Positions 1 through 12,640 of a stretch of DNA of 64,000 bases are shown one piece after another. The notes under the pieces are model-generated. The model was not told the origin of the DNA. It ran no database searches and worked only from the letters and a program-made list of their open reading frames with translations. The stretch's first letter is position 1. Each line of letters starts with the position of its first letter. A program made the position numbers and the translations under genes. This stretch comes from Siphonodentalium dalli (Eukaryota; Mollusca; Scaphopoda; Gadilida; Siphonodentaliidae), in the NCBI GenBank assembly GCA_032622095.1, contig CP136061.1, positions 197,950,935 through 198,014,934 of the forward strand, read 5' to 3'.

Positions 1-125
1 ATAGGTACTCGATATATTTTGGTGTGTGAGTGTGTGAGGGTGTGTGTGGATGGTGTGTGATGGAGGGTGTGTGTGTGTTGTGAGGGTGTGTGGGTATGTG
101 TGGAGTGTTCTACATGTATGCCGCG
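1..125. repeat. GT-rich degenerate microsatellite
   Basis: GTGTGTG runs are broken by GGA, GGG and TGGA interruptions. It is not the TTAGGG telomere repeat. Confidence 0.85.
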
Positions 126-592
126 CTATTCATGTACATAATTCATCGTTTCGAGCATTGAAATGAGCATACTTCATATACTGGCTAGAGTGTAAAATTT
201 GTATTACGTACTGTATATATTATAGCCTACATATATATTATACTTGTACATTCATAAATCAAACTTTGGAGCGAATATGATATATTATTTTATGCCACAT
301 AACAATAAAACATCTGGGTAGGGAAAGCGAAGTTTCTTTGAGTCAATATCGGTACTGACATTTATAAATTGTGCCAAGGACATTACACATTACTCGCATG
401 ACTTGTACCTAATGTTTGTCAAAGATTTGTTCAATTTTAAATGTGTTTAAGATGAGTCCATTAATATTTCGCAATCTACTTCGTTCGTACTTCTATGCAC
501 GCTTCGCATTCCAATAGGGCGAGATATTCATCTCCGATAAGGTATTCGCTACACGAAGTGCATGTTCTTTCATGTGTGTGGGAGACCATGAC
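126..592. other. No gene seen
   Basis: AT-rich DNA with small hairpins. No frame with coding character. Confidence 0.5.
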
Positions 593-637
593 CATATACA
601 TTGAAACTGGTACCTGGTACCAGTTTCAATGTATATG
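593..637. repeat. Perfect 22-bp-arm palindrome with a 1-base centre
   Basis: CATATACATTGAAACTGGTA with CC forms one arm, T615 is the centre, and the exact reverse complement follows. The match fades outside (CCATG on both sides). It could extrude as a cruciform or fold as a hairpin transcript. Confidence 0.9.
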
Positions 638-836
638 TGCATGGTTACCATGTAAATATATCAAAGTGAGTATCAATTAGGGGCCAAAATATCAGAAACA
701 TTTGGTTCTGGTCCCTAAAATAGGACTTCGGCCATTTTTATACAAAAGGTGGACGGGGCCAGTGAATCCCCTCATCAAAAAGTACTTCCGAATCAATATA
801 AAACAAAAACTGGTCCCACCCTCCGTAAATAACCTA

Positions 837-1525
837 ATGGCTGCGGACACACGTACCACGGTAGCTATGGCATAGTAGGTGTGACAACTTATTATGCTGG
901 AGTTTTGGTGACAATTGGTCGTCACAATTAATATGCCATAGCTAGCCATGTCGCCTGCTGCATATTCGCACAATGAGTCTTCAAAAGTTCGTTATGATCA
1001 GCCTTTTTCTTGTTTTTTGGTCCTTGTGTATATTGTTTGCTTTGTTTATTCCAGATACTTTCTTTCAGATGCTTTCCCCCGACACAGCTTCATCGGCCCA
1101 CATGCTAATGTTAGCGGAATTATACGTAGAACTAAACGTCGCAACATTAAAAACGCAATTGGGGAACTGTTTTAATACGCATGAAATTAATATAAGTAGT
1201 GAGAGCATATCAATGAAATACTATACGTGCATGATATGTGAGGGAATGAGAGATTGCCAAGGTCAAACACAATTCTGGACGATCGATCGTGCAATTATAT
1301 ATATCGTAGAGGATACAATGTAGCAAAACGTAATGAGTAGAGATCAACATTGGTGAAACGCAATGGATTAATCGGTCCAGTCAACTCATCGTGCGGAAAC
1401 TCAGCGGGCAACGTGGCTTGCTATGGCACAGAATTATTGTCACATATTTGTCACCAAACTTCACAATAATAAATTGTCACACCTACTATGCCATCACTAC
1501 TGTGGTACGTGTGTCCGTAGCCAAT
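837..1525. mobile_element. Inverted-repeat element, ~140-bp arms
   Basis: Bases 837-978 and 1384-1525 are imperfect reverse complements. Shared stretches include GGACACACGTACCAC, GGCATAGTAGGTGTGACAA and GCTATGGCA. About 400 bp of loop lies between. The loop and part of the left arm hold a 116-codon frame (973-1323) with a hydrophobic N-terminal segment that I do not recognise. No clear target duplication was found, so it may be a MITE or an inverted duplication. Confidence 0.6.
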
Positions 1526-2324
1526 GTCGAGACGACAAATAATCACTCTATGGCAATATTCATAATTTTTTGGGGGAGTGTTAATTTTTTGGAAATTATG
1601 AGTACAAATATACAAAGTATGTTCTGTATTATACCGATTCTGATATGTCCCGACAAGACCAGGGTAGTTTTTAAGACTAACCAAAGGCTGAAAAGATGTT
1701 TACTGAATGTAATTCAAGTCTTTGAAGACAGGGTTCTAACAGTGTACAAAATAAAAATTAAATGATTGTTTTCCATCTGATATACAACTGGGTTGTCATT
1801 AAACAAAGAATAATGAGAATTCTTTTTCGGTATTATGGGAATGATGGATTGTGAAATTCTGAGCTTAGAAATGATTTTAGGATCAACAAGAGTGAAGTAA
1901 AATATTTTTTTTTTACATAGCATAGACAATGGAATTTCTGTTTTTTGACTTGTTTAGCAATTGTCAAAATCATAAATTTTTCACCTACTTTAATGATTAT
2001 CTGAATAAAACAGACACAACCTATTGCATATATATTGATTACTTTCTTTTATTGTACGGATACCAACTTTAAGGAAAATGTAATTTATGAATACTCATGA
2101 GCATTTCTCATTTTATTCTGACCCTTCAAGTAATCACAATTTTTCGGGAATTCAGAGATGTACTTCCGACACCAGAATCTGTACGTCCGACACAGATTAA
2201 TTAACTGTACATGTGGAGATATAAAAAACTGACCTGATTACAAGAGCTACCCGAGCTATACGTGGTCATATCCACAAAATACGTTAATTGTCCTTGCCAT
2301 TCGAATGTCAGTCAGACATGTTCA
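1526..2324. other. No gene seen; possible transposon end near 1739
   Basis: AT-rich. At 1731-1741 the sequence TTCTAACAGTG is followed by TA. Read on the other strand this is TA-CACTGTTAGAA, which matches the terminus of the element at 59138. No partner end was found in the window. Confidence 0.3.
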
Positions 2325-3165
2325 ATAAAACTGTCAAACATTTCATACTATATGGGACTGAAACATGTGGTTATGAATGTCTAAAATCCCTAGAAATATT
2401 ACAATTAAAATTTAAAAATTCACCCTTAATGTAAAAACCAGTACAACATCGCCAATGGTATATGGCGAGACAGGAATGTTCCCATTAGAGCTGGATGTAA
2501 AATGTCGAATGGTATCATACTGGGCAAAATTAGTTAATTGTAATGATAGCAGAATAAGTAGGATGATATACTCCCTTCTGTTAAAATGGTATAGAAATGG
2601 TGGATATAAGCACCCATGGCTATCATATATCCATAGAATTATAATTGAATCGGGGCTACCATCCCTATGGTTGGACCAGGATAATATAATCATTGATGTT
2701 GTAAATATGAATAATAGTGTCCAACAAACACTGAAGGACCAATACGTACTGCAGTGGGAAATTAATATGGAACAATCAAGTAAATGTACCACATACACAA
2801 AATTGAAATAATAATTGGCCTTGAAAATTATCTGAAAATTTTGATTCGCAAGGATGCAATTATAGTTACTAGATTTCGAATGTCCAATCACAGACTTCCC
2901 ATTGAAACTGGATCATGGAATAATACCAACCAGAAAGATAGAGTATGCACGAGATGTAACATTGCGTAACTTGAAGATGAATACCATTGTATTTTACAAT
3001 GCTCTTCGCTTGATTCTCTGAGAAAAAGATATATTCCCAAATACTTTCGAAATTATCCAAATTTGGCTAATTTTACGAAATTGTTTAACTCCAAAAACAA
3101 GAATATACTAATTAAACTCTCCAAATTTATTCAAAACGTAAGAGTTCATAACGAGTAATGTATGA
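2325..3165 (+). pseudogene. 5'-truncated LINE ORF2 C-terminus, frameshifted
   Basis: The segment opens with LYGTE..GYECLKSLEILQLKF, continues as MVYGETGMFPLELDVKCRM (from 2455), shifts frame near 2790, and continues with FRMSNHRLPIETGSW and a CxxC..H..C knuckle (VCTRCN then DEYHCILQC, 2945-3000). This is the thumb-to-zinc-knuckle end of a LINE ORF2. Defects are a stop near 2436, a frameshift near 2790-2870 and a stop at 2967. The last frame runs to about 3158. It belongs to the same family as the fragment at 52965-53455. Confidence 0.8.
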
Positions 3166-3405
3166 TATCTGCACTCAGTCGCGATATGTGCAACAGTTTC
3201 GAGGAGATGGCGCGATTTAGTGATGCATGTCATCAAACATCACTGTGATGCCCTATTATATAAATATTAAATAGCTCCCCCCATCACACATAAACAAAAA
3301 TCCATTTCCACTGTTGCACACCATGTATTGTTTTGTACAATTATGTAATATGTTCTCATAATATCATATAAGATGATTTATTTGAGAAATAAACATTTGA
3401 TTTGA
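3166..3405 (+). mobile_element. 3' UTR and tail of the LINE fragment
   Basis: Non-coding AT-rich DNA follows the LINE frame and ends with AATAAACATTTGATTTGAAG, a poly(A)-signal-like end. The boundary on the right is approximate. Confidence 0.5.
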
Positions 3406-4740
3406 AGCCATTGATGTTCATTTTCATATTCAGTATTGATGAACTATCTATTTTCAGTTTTAAAATAGTGAATTATCCTTCTGCGACACATACATTTCAC
3501 GATTTCTGAGTACATGTAAGTCCGAGACTGCTATTTACAGCAGTGTTGACAAAAATGTGTATCATCTCATGCTCTTTAACTACATAATTTTGAAACTTAG
3601 TGGAAAGTTTTGGCTCTGATAATAATGCCAGGACAGCCTTAGTTTGTCCGATGTTATAATTTTCACTCTGTCGTGTATGTCCGACACGGTGGAGTTGCGC
3701 TGTTTGGGAAATTTTAACTCGAGTTGGTGCTTTGTGTATCGCCCAAACACCGGTAGTATTCATGTGTAATAGTTCCGGTGTACCACCAGTGTTATACACG
3801 TGTTGTACGCTCTCAATCCAAGTTCTTTCTGATGCACCAAGATTTACCAGTACATACATATATATGTGCATTTAGATTTGTGTTGTAAAATATGTTGCAT
3901 GTAATACATGCAAGTACATGAACAGTAAGCATGCATTCTTCGTGATCACAGAAACACTTATTTAAACCATACTGTATATTGTATTGCACCAGAGCGCATT
4001 AAAAAAGTCCCCCTTTTTCTTCAGTAAACTTCAAAGAGTGTTCATATTGGTATATTCCTGATATCGAATTTATTCCTTGCTTTTGGCAACCATCGTGTGT
4101 TTTGATCACGAGACTGAAGCGTACACGCGATAATACGTCGTGTTTATGTCTGCTTGGTGATACAGTATGGTATTCATATTAAAATCTATATCATTAATTG
4201 GAATCTTGCATTATATTTGCATCTTCAAAACTGTGAACATTTGACTATTATTCCACATCTGGGACCCGGTGATATATGTATGCATTTGGTTTTAAGGAAA
4301 CCAATTAATTGCCTGTAGTGTTTGAATGGTGTATTACTTCTTTCTTTATGGTAAGACAATACATCACCAATGAATATGTTAGAAAGAAACATGGCGGATT
4401 TCTCACAGAAAAGAAATCTGTTTTCTTGTTTTAAGAACATATATTTTCTAAATGTACTACAATATTTAGTAATTACAAGAAACACATTTTATTATATTTC
4501 TAGAAATTTGAGAATATTTTCCTTACTTTTGTTTAGAAAGTAAGGAAGTGCTTTTCCCCTAAAACGAGTTCCATCCTTCATCCCGAATATACCCAAGAAC
4601 AACAACACCCATATAGGATAGCGCGTTGCATCGTCACGCGGACCATATTTATTCTCACCAATTACACAATCATTCCAATATACATGCACAAAAACATTCC
4701 ATCACAACCATATAAACAAGGACATCCATCACAATTACAT
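3406..4740. other. No gene seen
   Basis: Mixed AT-rich DNA. Frames at 3497-3871 and 4225-4485 (minus) look like chance: no motif and no splice context. The stretch from 4400 to 4560 is rich in AAGAAA/TTTCTT words like those at 7445-7726. Confidence 0.4.
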
Positions 4741-5485
4741 CGGCCATTTGCATCTGCGCAGATGGCCCAACATCACTGAATGTTCTAAACCACACCCGAG
4801 ATAGAAAATGATATCATTGTGTACACGCTCACCTGCATCTGCGCAGATGGAGGAACATCACTGAATGTTCTAAACCTCGCACTTTGAATGACAGTGCGGC
4901 CTGATAATCTATCACGCACACAACCCGGGCCGTGCATCACGTTGCACTGCCCCACCGCGAACTGACATGAAATCACATCGCATTCGCAATGCAGTTACAA
5001 CGCGTCACTATAATGACAGTGTGTAATTAGTCACCAATATATACGCAATTTTCCTTTTCCATCGGAAATATGTACGGATATTTATGGCACCGAGTCCACT
5101 TTTACTGTAGTATTTCAAAAAACAGTCCACCAAAAACCGCTTTTCATCGGTTCTAACATTTAATCATTCACAAATCTCAATGCTCAAATATCCAAATATC
5201 CCACATGTCAGTCCACTAGAAATACATAAAATGGAACAAATAGCCATCTATTAACCATTGAGAGATGACTGCATCGAATTATGCATGGAACCAAAATATC
5301 CGTTTGCGTCTGCACAAACTCCAGAACATCACTGAACGTTCGGAAACCGTACTCTGCATGAGCAGTATATAGCGTCGGTCTGCATTACCTATAATTCTAA
5401 TTGAATTAATAGGCATATAATTCGCCAAAATTGGAAACAATACAACACACAGCATATATATATACACATATATACGTATACATAC

Positions 5486-5520
<35 letters not shown>

Positions 5521-6166
5521 TATATATCGATAAGCATAGCTTTGTTTATAATACAACAATCGCCCGTCGGCCACTGAGCACACGGTCAGAAAACCAAACA
5601 TCACTGGTTCCAACACGACACTGTACTGACAGTGAGAATATAGTTTTGTCCAGTTTACACGATTTTGTTTATGGACCCAAAACAACGTTTACTGTAGTAT
5701 TCTACAAAATAGTCCACCAAAAATCGCATTGCATCGGTTCGAACTTTTAATTATTCACAATTCTCAATGCTCAAATATCCCAAATATTACATATTTCAGT
5801 CCACTGGAAATACATACAATAGAATAAATAGCCATATAGTATGCATTGAGAGATGACTGCATCTAATTATGGAGCCAAGCATCCGTTTGCATCGGCGCAA
5901 ACTCCAGAACATCACTGAACGTTCGGACAAGCGAAGACTGCATGGGCAGTATAATATCAGTCTGCATAACTTATAATAATATTTGAATTACCGGTAATAT
6001 GCATATAAATTCTCCATTAATTGAAACAAATATAATATACAGCCAATACATATATATATCGCCGATATGTATCAATAAGCATCCATACAATCCTAGAATA
6101 CACTGATATCCCATCTGCCTCTGCGCATACGATCAAAAAACCCAACTTGATTAGTTCGAACACGAC
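4741..6166. repeat. Satellite-like block of ~588-bp and shorter tandem units
   Basis: The phrase CATCTGCGCAGATGG...AACATCACTGAATGTTC occurs at about 4751 and 4831, with diverged versions at 5310 and 5895. TTTACTGTAGTATT followed by GTCCACCAAAAA recurs at 5101 and 5688, a spacing of about 588 bp. The block includes an AT/AC microsatellite at 5452-5526. It reads as nested tandem duplication with no gene. Confidence 0.75.
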
Positions 6167-6890
6167 ACTGTACTGACAGTGAGCATAATATAGACCCGTT
6201 TAAACCATTGTGAATAACCACGGTTATTCGGTTCCATCTGGAACAATGTACGAAACTCAAATATCCATATATCCACAAGTAAATCCAATGGTAATTCGTA
6301 TACCAATTACACACCATGCAGATAACAAGATACACCGTAGATGCAGTGGATACTCTGCACTTCAACATACAACTGATGCTATTATGATAATATATGTTGC
6401 ATACAGGATCTACTTTAGAAAGACTATTCGAGTCTTAACACACTACAATAAATTACTCTACATGTAAGACTGATTTATGAAACATAATATATCCAATATA
6501 TAGATACAATCATATTATACAATCATACTGTACTGACAGTGAGCATAATATATACCCGTTTACACCATTATGAATAACCACGGTTACTCGGTTTCATCTG
6601 GAAAAATTTACGAATCTCAAATTTCCATATATGCACAAGTAATTCCAATGGTAATTCGTATTCCAAGTACACACCATGCAGATAACAAGATACACTGTAG
6701 ATGCAGTGGATACTCTGCACTTCAACATACAACTGATGTTATATGAAAATATATGTTGCATACGGCCAGTCGGATCTACTTTAGAAAGACTATTCGAGTC
6801 TTAACACACTACAATATATTACTCTACATGTAATACTGAGTTATGAAACATAATATTTCCAATATATATATACAATCATATTATACAATC
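6167..6890. repeat. Tandem duplication, ~360-bp unit, two copies
   Basis: Copy 1 (about 6167-6525) and copy 2 (about 6526-6890) share long near-identical runs, such as CACACCATGCAGATAACAAG and GATGCAGTGGATACTCTGCA. They differ by scattered substitutions and a small insertion near 6765. The first unit abuts the 588-bp repeats, and both start with ACTGTACTGACAGTGAGCAT. Confidence 0.88.
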
Positions 6891-7444
6891 ATCATGGATT
6901 TCACAATAAAAAACAACATGAACCATAATGTTACTACGGTACGTGGCCGGCCAGGAAAAACCATAGATAAAAACCCGTAGGATAAAACACCTATGGAAAC
7001 CTGTGACACCAAACCAATGCCAAGTAACAACTTATACCGTCCGATCTCTACCAGATATGTCGATCGGTACCGTACCTCAGTGTCGGCTTATCACTGGCAA
7101 CATTATTTCATGCACACATACCACTCCCTATACATTCTCTTTAAATCGGTGTCAACAATTGAGCTAATACATGACATGTATTTCAACATGTCCCATACAA
7201 AGACATGTATCGATTTAATTCATGAAAGAGCTATCAGATTCATTGCAATGCGGATATATACACGTATATATATATATACGTATTAACGCCTCGTAGACCG
7301 TAAAAATTTAGGCGGTCCACTCCCGAAGACGGAATCAACGCAGATGACAATACACCTCTCGCCAACGAGAAGCGCCGCATTCGGCGATTCGTATTTCACC
7401 GCTAGGGGAAAGTACTTTAACTCTAATTCCCTCCGGTCAAACGA
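6891..7444. other. No gene seen
   Basis: Unstructured sequence with a TA/CG microsatellite at 7252-7284. Confidence 0.4.
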
Positions 7445-7726
7445 TTTAAAGAATATTTCTTAACGTATTAGAAATAATTTCTAGCTTTAAGAAATATATT
7501 TTCTAGATATAAGAACAAGACAATCTTCCATGTATACTCCCAAATTATTTTCTAGGCTTGTGAGAAAATATTTTTCTTGACAATTGAGAAATTATTCTTA
7601 CCCTTTCCTAGATTATGCGAATAAGTTTATCTAACTATTAGAAAATCTGATGCCAGTATACTCCCAAAATAATATTTCTTGTTTTATGTTTTTTCCTCAA
7701 AATAAGAAAATCCTTTATAGCAGTGT
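7445..7726. mobile_element. Solo right end of a TA-target DNA element
   Basis: The segment ends CCTTTATAGCAGTG|TA. Read inward from that end it is TA-CACTGCTATAAAGG, then many short AAGAAA/TTTCTT subterminal words (TAAGAAATATATTTTCT, CAAGAAATATTATTT). This matches the terminal format of the complete elements at 23.4, 32.2 and 59.1 kb. A left end was not found; similar AAGAAA-rich DNA at 4400-4560 may be a decayed one. Confidence 0.4.
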
Positions 7727-8130
7727 AACTTCGTGCGAATCGTCATAAGATGTGCCCGTCTTCAATCTATATCTTTGCACGAATCTCTATCGATTTGGTA
7801 TAGGCAATTTGTCAACAATAATATTCTATGTTACCTGTTTTGTCCGATAGCGGGTCTGTATTTCGCGTGCCGGTTTCATATCTGCGTCTGGTCCAGTCGA
7901 AGCTGATCCATCGTGGCTCCTGTGTGATTGAATGCCCGCTGTCGCCTCTGTTGTTTTGCCATTCACATAAATCAACATCAAAAGAGCAGTCAATCTGAGC
8001 TGAGGAGGATATCGTATGGAACTACATGTATGTATAACGAAACTAAATGAAAGTGTCAATGACACTGGAGCTCAACATGGAGAGGGGTTATTATCAAATT
8101 TTACAGATAATGGAGATATGGAATGCAGAA
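7727..8130. other. No gene seen
   Basis: A 79-codon minus frame at 7826-8065 has no recognisable feature. Confidence 0.35.
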
Positions 8131-8560
8131 TTTGGTATGTCTAAGTAATACACCCAACGGATTTATTCATACAAAGAGTGCAATCCAAGATGGCCACGGT
8201 CAACCATTTTATGAAAACAATTCAGAACAAATGGTATGCTCCCATCTAGAGGTCACCCCGAAGATCCATATGAAGTTTGGTGACGATCAGATGAGAGATG
8301 CGACATGTAGGTTGTTCTAAAATAATTAGCCATACATAGATTAAAATCCAAGATGGCCGCCAGTTTTTTTTTTTAAATTTGGTGATAAGATGAGAAATGT
8401 CCTTTGTAGAGTGCTAAAGGATTTAGTGATGCAAAGAGTAAAATCCAAGACGGCTGCTGGCGGCCATGTTGTTCATCGAAAATCGTTCAAATTCGAAAGC
8501 TTCCATCTAGATGTGATCCGAAACAAGCCTGTAATGTTTCAAAAACAAGCTTCTTGTATT
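8131..8560. repeat. Repeats carrying CCAAGATGGCCGCC words
   Basis: Three diverged units contain AATCCAAGATGGCCAC (about 8184), AATCCAAGATGGCCGCC (about 8346) and AATCCAAGACGGCTGC (about 8442). GATGAGA-AT-G segments lie between them. A related ATGGCCGCCAGCTGCCATCTT recurs at 45525. Confidence 0.6.
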
Positions 8561-9274
8561 TACTAGAGAACTAGAAGCGCTTACAGATAGCCATGGTGAA
8601 AAATTACTCCGAAAATGTACGCTGTAAAAACAAAGGATGTCCCGATTGTGCTCAATAAACAACACGGATAATCATAGTCATACTCGTTGTAGTTGTATAA
8701 TCCTAATACTATTCAAATAAGTTTCTTCTCAGCTGCATGTGGACACACGTCGCATTCTCGTTCCTAACATGCCCATATATACTGCCACACATCATAAATG
8801 TTACCGTACATTATCATGATTTATCTAACGGGACTATTACCATACACCACCAGATATACAGATATATATGTAATATTGATAATTTGAATTATCCCAAAAC
8901 CTCACTCAATAAAGAGACTTTCCGACGATCTATATAGATTCTCATTCTGTTTACCTATATAAAGATGGCGGTATCTCTCGCCTGAAACCGTTGTAGCAAC
9001 AGAAAACAAAATATTTTGTTCCTAATATATACTCATGGAACTGGAACTGTTAATATGTTTTAGATAATTTGAATAGTTCAAAAAATTCCTATGGAAAGAT
9101 AGTACATCTTCGATCTGATAAATCGTCTGGATTGGCTCACAACCACGACAATACTCATTTGTGATATGCCCTAAATACTAGATTCTAAAAAGTTTTATAT
9201 ATGACTATAGTCTGTACAAGTGCGTGGATCTGAAATACAAGCATCTATGCTATTACGTATAGTTATACTTGTTT
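8561..9274. other. No gene seen
   Basis: AT-rich. No frame with coding character. Confidence 0.4.
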
Positions 9275-9408
9275 TAGGGGGTAGCAGGAAGACAGCCCGG
9301 TAGGGCTAAGCTACCCCCGACAATACACTGTTATAATTTATTATGTATTACTGCCACTGTGTCATTCGTGTGTATTGTAAATAAACTATCCTATCCTATC
9401 CTATCCTA
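9275..9408 (+). mobile_element. Retroposon 3' end with (TATCC)n tail
   Basis: A short GC-balanced stretch with a stem (GGGGGTAGC ... GCTACCCCC) is followed by TGTAAATAAACTATCC and four TATCC units. A poly(A)-like AATAAA running into a 5-bp tandem tail is a common LINE or SINE 3' end in marine invertebrates. No coding part is attached. Confidence 0.5.
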
Positions 9409-12400
9409 GAAAACTGACTTCTTCTTTCAAGAAAGTGTGGTTTGCTTAAACGGACATGGCTCATTTGAGCTTCCAAAGTTTGTCTACGTCATAAATGCAC
9501 AAACTATTGATATACCGGCTTCATATGCTCTGAAATTTATTTGCCATGGTGACTGCAATTCTCCAGCTATTTTAAATTTTTCGCACATAAGTGAAACACA
9601 CGCTCTTTTTGTCTACCATATCAGGAATATACCAACACGGAACGCTCTTTCTTGTTCAGTGCCGTGCACATGGCCGTGTGTTTGGGAAACCCTCGACTTC
9701 AAAATTGAGTTTTCTACGACTTCAATAATGGGTGTATTCGAATCCGAGTTGTTCTATGTTCGCGAACGACAGGTTACCAAGACAGGTCACAATCCCATTG
9801 GTGCAATCGAAAAGTCCAATGATTACCCAATTATTCGGAAAATGCCATTCATATATTCTCGCATGCTGTCCGCATTGAACGCGACAATGTATGCGTGAGC
9901 AAAAAACCTGTTAATTCAGGTCCATTCGGTAAAAAAGCAACTGATTTAGACGCCGGGACGAGCCAAGAGGGTAATTGTTGGGCGTCCACCTATGATATAA
10001 CTGCAATCCCACTTGAACCAGAACAAATTCCCAAGTTTGCACCACGTTGACTTTTAATTTTATTATTAGTCTTTTTCATTGATTCGCAGTTTTTGAGCGG
10101 CCAACGGGGAGGGGACTATGACCCTTCAGCATAGTGGGAGAACATTTTGAAATCTGAACCTGTAGAACTGCAAAACCTAGCATCTAGACTGGCATCCAAG
10201 TGTTGGAAATTTCCGACTGAAAAACACCCCCTAAATGTCCAACTGAAGGCCATTTCAGTTAAAAATTTCTGACCAAAGCAGGAAAATATATTGCTTAAAA
10301 CAACAAAGTCCCCATCCCCATTAATTATTCGTTTAGAATAAAACTACGAGAACAGTTTCAACCTATTGTTGGCGTGACATTTCCAACTACTATATTGTGA
10401 CAGGTATAAAATTTCCAAATGTTGAATATTTTTACCAAAGTTGAGGGTGAGACAAAACCTCACCCCTCCCCATAATCACCACGTCCCTGTGTAGACTGAA
10501 TCACTGTTACTTTTTGTCATTAAATTGATAACAAATCGGGGTCCGACCTCTTTTCCAGATTGATAAATGTCAAGACCGTTCACTGTTACTCTTTTCTCGA
10601 TGTGGAATAAATAGAGATCGATTACCCGCTTATCGAGTGTGGCAATGCGCCGTACGATTTGTTTGTATGGATAGCGTGAATCGAATTATGGCATAATAAG
10701 TAAACTACTCAATTGTCATTCTTGAGGATTACCAAAGGGAAAGGGAAATATTATAAAGACTGTTATACTGGCACTGTGCTCTAAAATGATAAATGCAGCT
10801 TTTGACCAACAACAGAACGACCACAAATTTTTGGGGGAAATGTACAAATTCTTTGTGGTCAAAAGAAGGTACAGATTTCATGGAATATTTGAGAGCCCCT
10901 GATCCCCAAACTTCAAGGTCGAAACAAGTCAGAGTCGATACTTTAATGGTTGGAAGTGAGTGGAAATTGTTCTGATAGCTGTTAATCCAATTTTCGACTC
11001 AAATAACACTAAGTTGGAAGCCCCAGGGGCCATGGGGAAGTTTAGATATTTACCAGTTGGGAAACTCTAACGCAAGGCGTATGGTGCTTGCAAACTGAAT
11101 TTCTAGTACTGGCCTACAAGTATTATATCTGGTTACGACAAGTTCGGTTCTATATTATAAATGATTTACTCCAAATTTCATCTGTTTCCTTGCTCGCCTA
11201 ATAGGTACAAAGGAAGACAGCGAGTTACGGTTGATATACATCAACCCGAAAATTACGAACCCCTCCCCACCGAGATGTACTTTAATACCATATCTAGTAT
11301 ATAGTCTCTGTCGCTCACGAACATAAAACTACTACATATTTGGTTTTAACTGTTGAAAATTGTTGTCAGTTGTGGGTGAGACCAATATATAGACCAGTAT
11401 CTTCATATGGGCAAGTCGAAATGGTTACAAAATTGCCGTGCTTCGGTTGTTTTTGGTACCGAATGCTGTTATTTGCTTCAACAGTGTTATCTGATCTCGT
11501 ACGCGATTAACGTTTATGGATGGCGTTTGCCGAACAATGGGGATAATCATTGAACTTTTCAACCGTTAAAGCAACTGACAGAGTGTTCACAAATAAGCAA
11601 CTAAAGCACGGGTATTTTCTAACCATTTCTACTTGCCAAAATGAAGATATTAATCTGTATATTGGTGGACACATGAAATAGCAAAGAGGGCGCCGTGTTA
11701 GTCTATTCCTGATATGGTATCAATAAAGAGCGTTTATTTCAAATCTGAGTTAAAATTTAAAAGAACTGGAAAATGGCAGTGACCATGGGTAGTGTTGATC
11801 AGAGCATATGCAGCCGGTGTATAATTATTTCATGTATTTGTCAAGCTATTATGAGAGTGAGGTTTTCCGGGTTGTAGTTTTTCACAGTCGGGGAATTAAA
11901 CACATTCATTTGTGGATGCACCAACATATCCAACAGCAACAAGTATATAAACACAAGTGTACATACCGGACGTCCAATATCATACAAAGTCAACCATCCC
12001 CCAGTGTAGGGCGCCGAGATGATGTGTAAAATTGTTCAGTCTCGATGTGTTGCGTGTGCTCAGCAAATATCTGAATATCTGTTTTATCGAAAAATGTTAG
12101 CTTTTATCCATATTTGTGGTGCAAGACTAGTACAGGGTCTATACATTCACAATGATACAATTATTAATTAAAACATGTATCATAGGAATTACATGACTAT
12201 AACAACTTTGGTTTAGAGACGATTATCATGAATATTCATTCCCATGTTGATGACGTAATTGGCATGGTGTTCAAAATGAGAACTAGTCAGTCTTGGAGAA
12301 TTTGATGAGAATAGGAAAAACGACAACACTGGATTTTATGAAATTTGAGATTAAAACAATACATTTGAAACTATGCTTCCGAAATGCAAATATGTCAGAT

Positions 12401-12640
12401 TACTGATGTTAAATCGGAAAACGTTGGTATAGAATGGTGCTGTAACTTGGTTAAAGTGTGATTAACCGTTAACGTTAATACATGTGACACTTTGAGATAA
12501 ATGCCAAATGAGTACTGACGCAATTACCATCTTCTAAAATGTTCAATGTCCCCATGAACACTTATCATAATAAATTTATGAACTGCTTAACTGTTATCAT
12601 ATATAGACAAATTAGACATATATATCAGCTTTTAAATAAT
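9409..12640. other. Long stretch without a supported gene
   Basis: A 153-codon plus frame at 9437-9898 matches nothing I know. The DNA at 10040-11350 repeats words such as TTGGAAATTTCC and CCCCTCCCC that also occur at 14450-14800, suggesting old repeat DNA. GATATGGTATCAATAAAGAGCGTTTAT at 11716-11742 matches part of the TTAA-flanked MITE at 13517. Confidence 0.4.

Noticed and set aside
1-125. Telomere-like GT-rich sequence
   Set aside because: The units are GTGTGTG with irregular GGA, not TTAGGG or another regular telomere repeat.
9437-9898. 153-codon plus-strand frame
   Set aside because: No recognisable motif, no splice or promoter context, and repeat-like DNA follows. Possible by chance in 64 kb.
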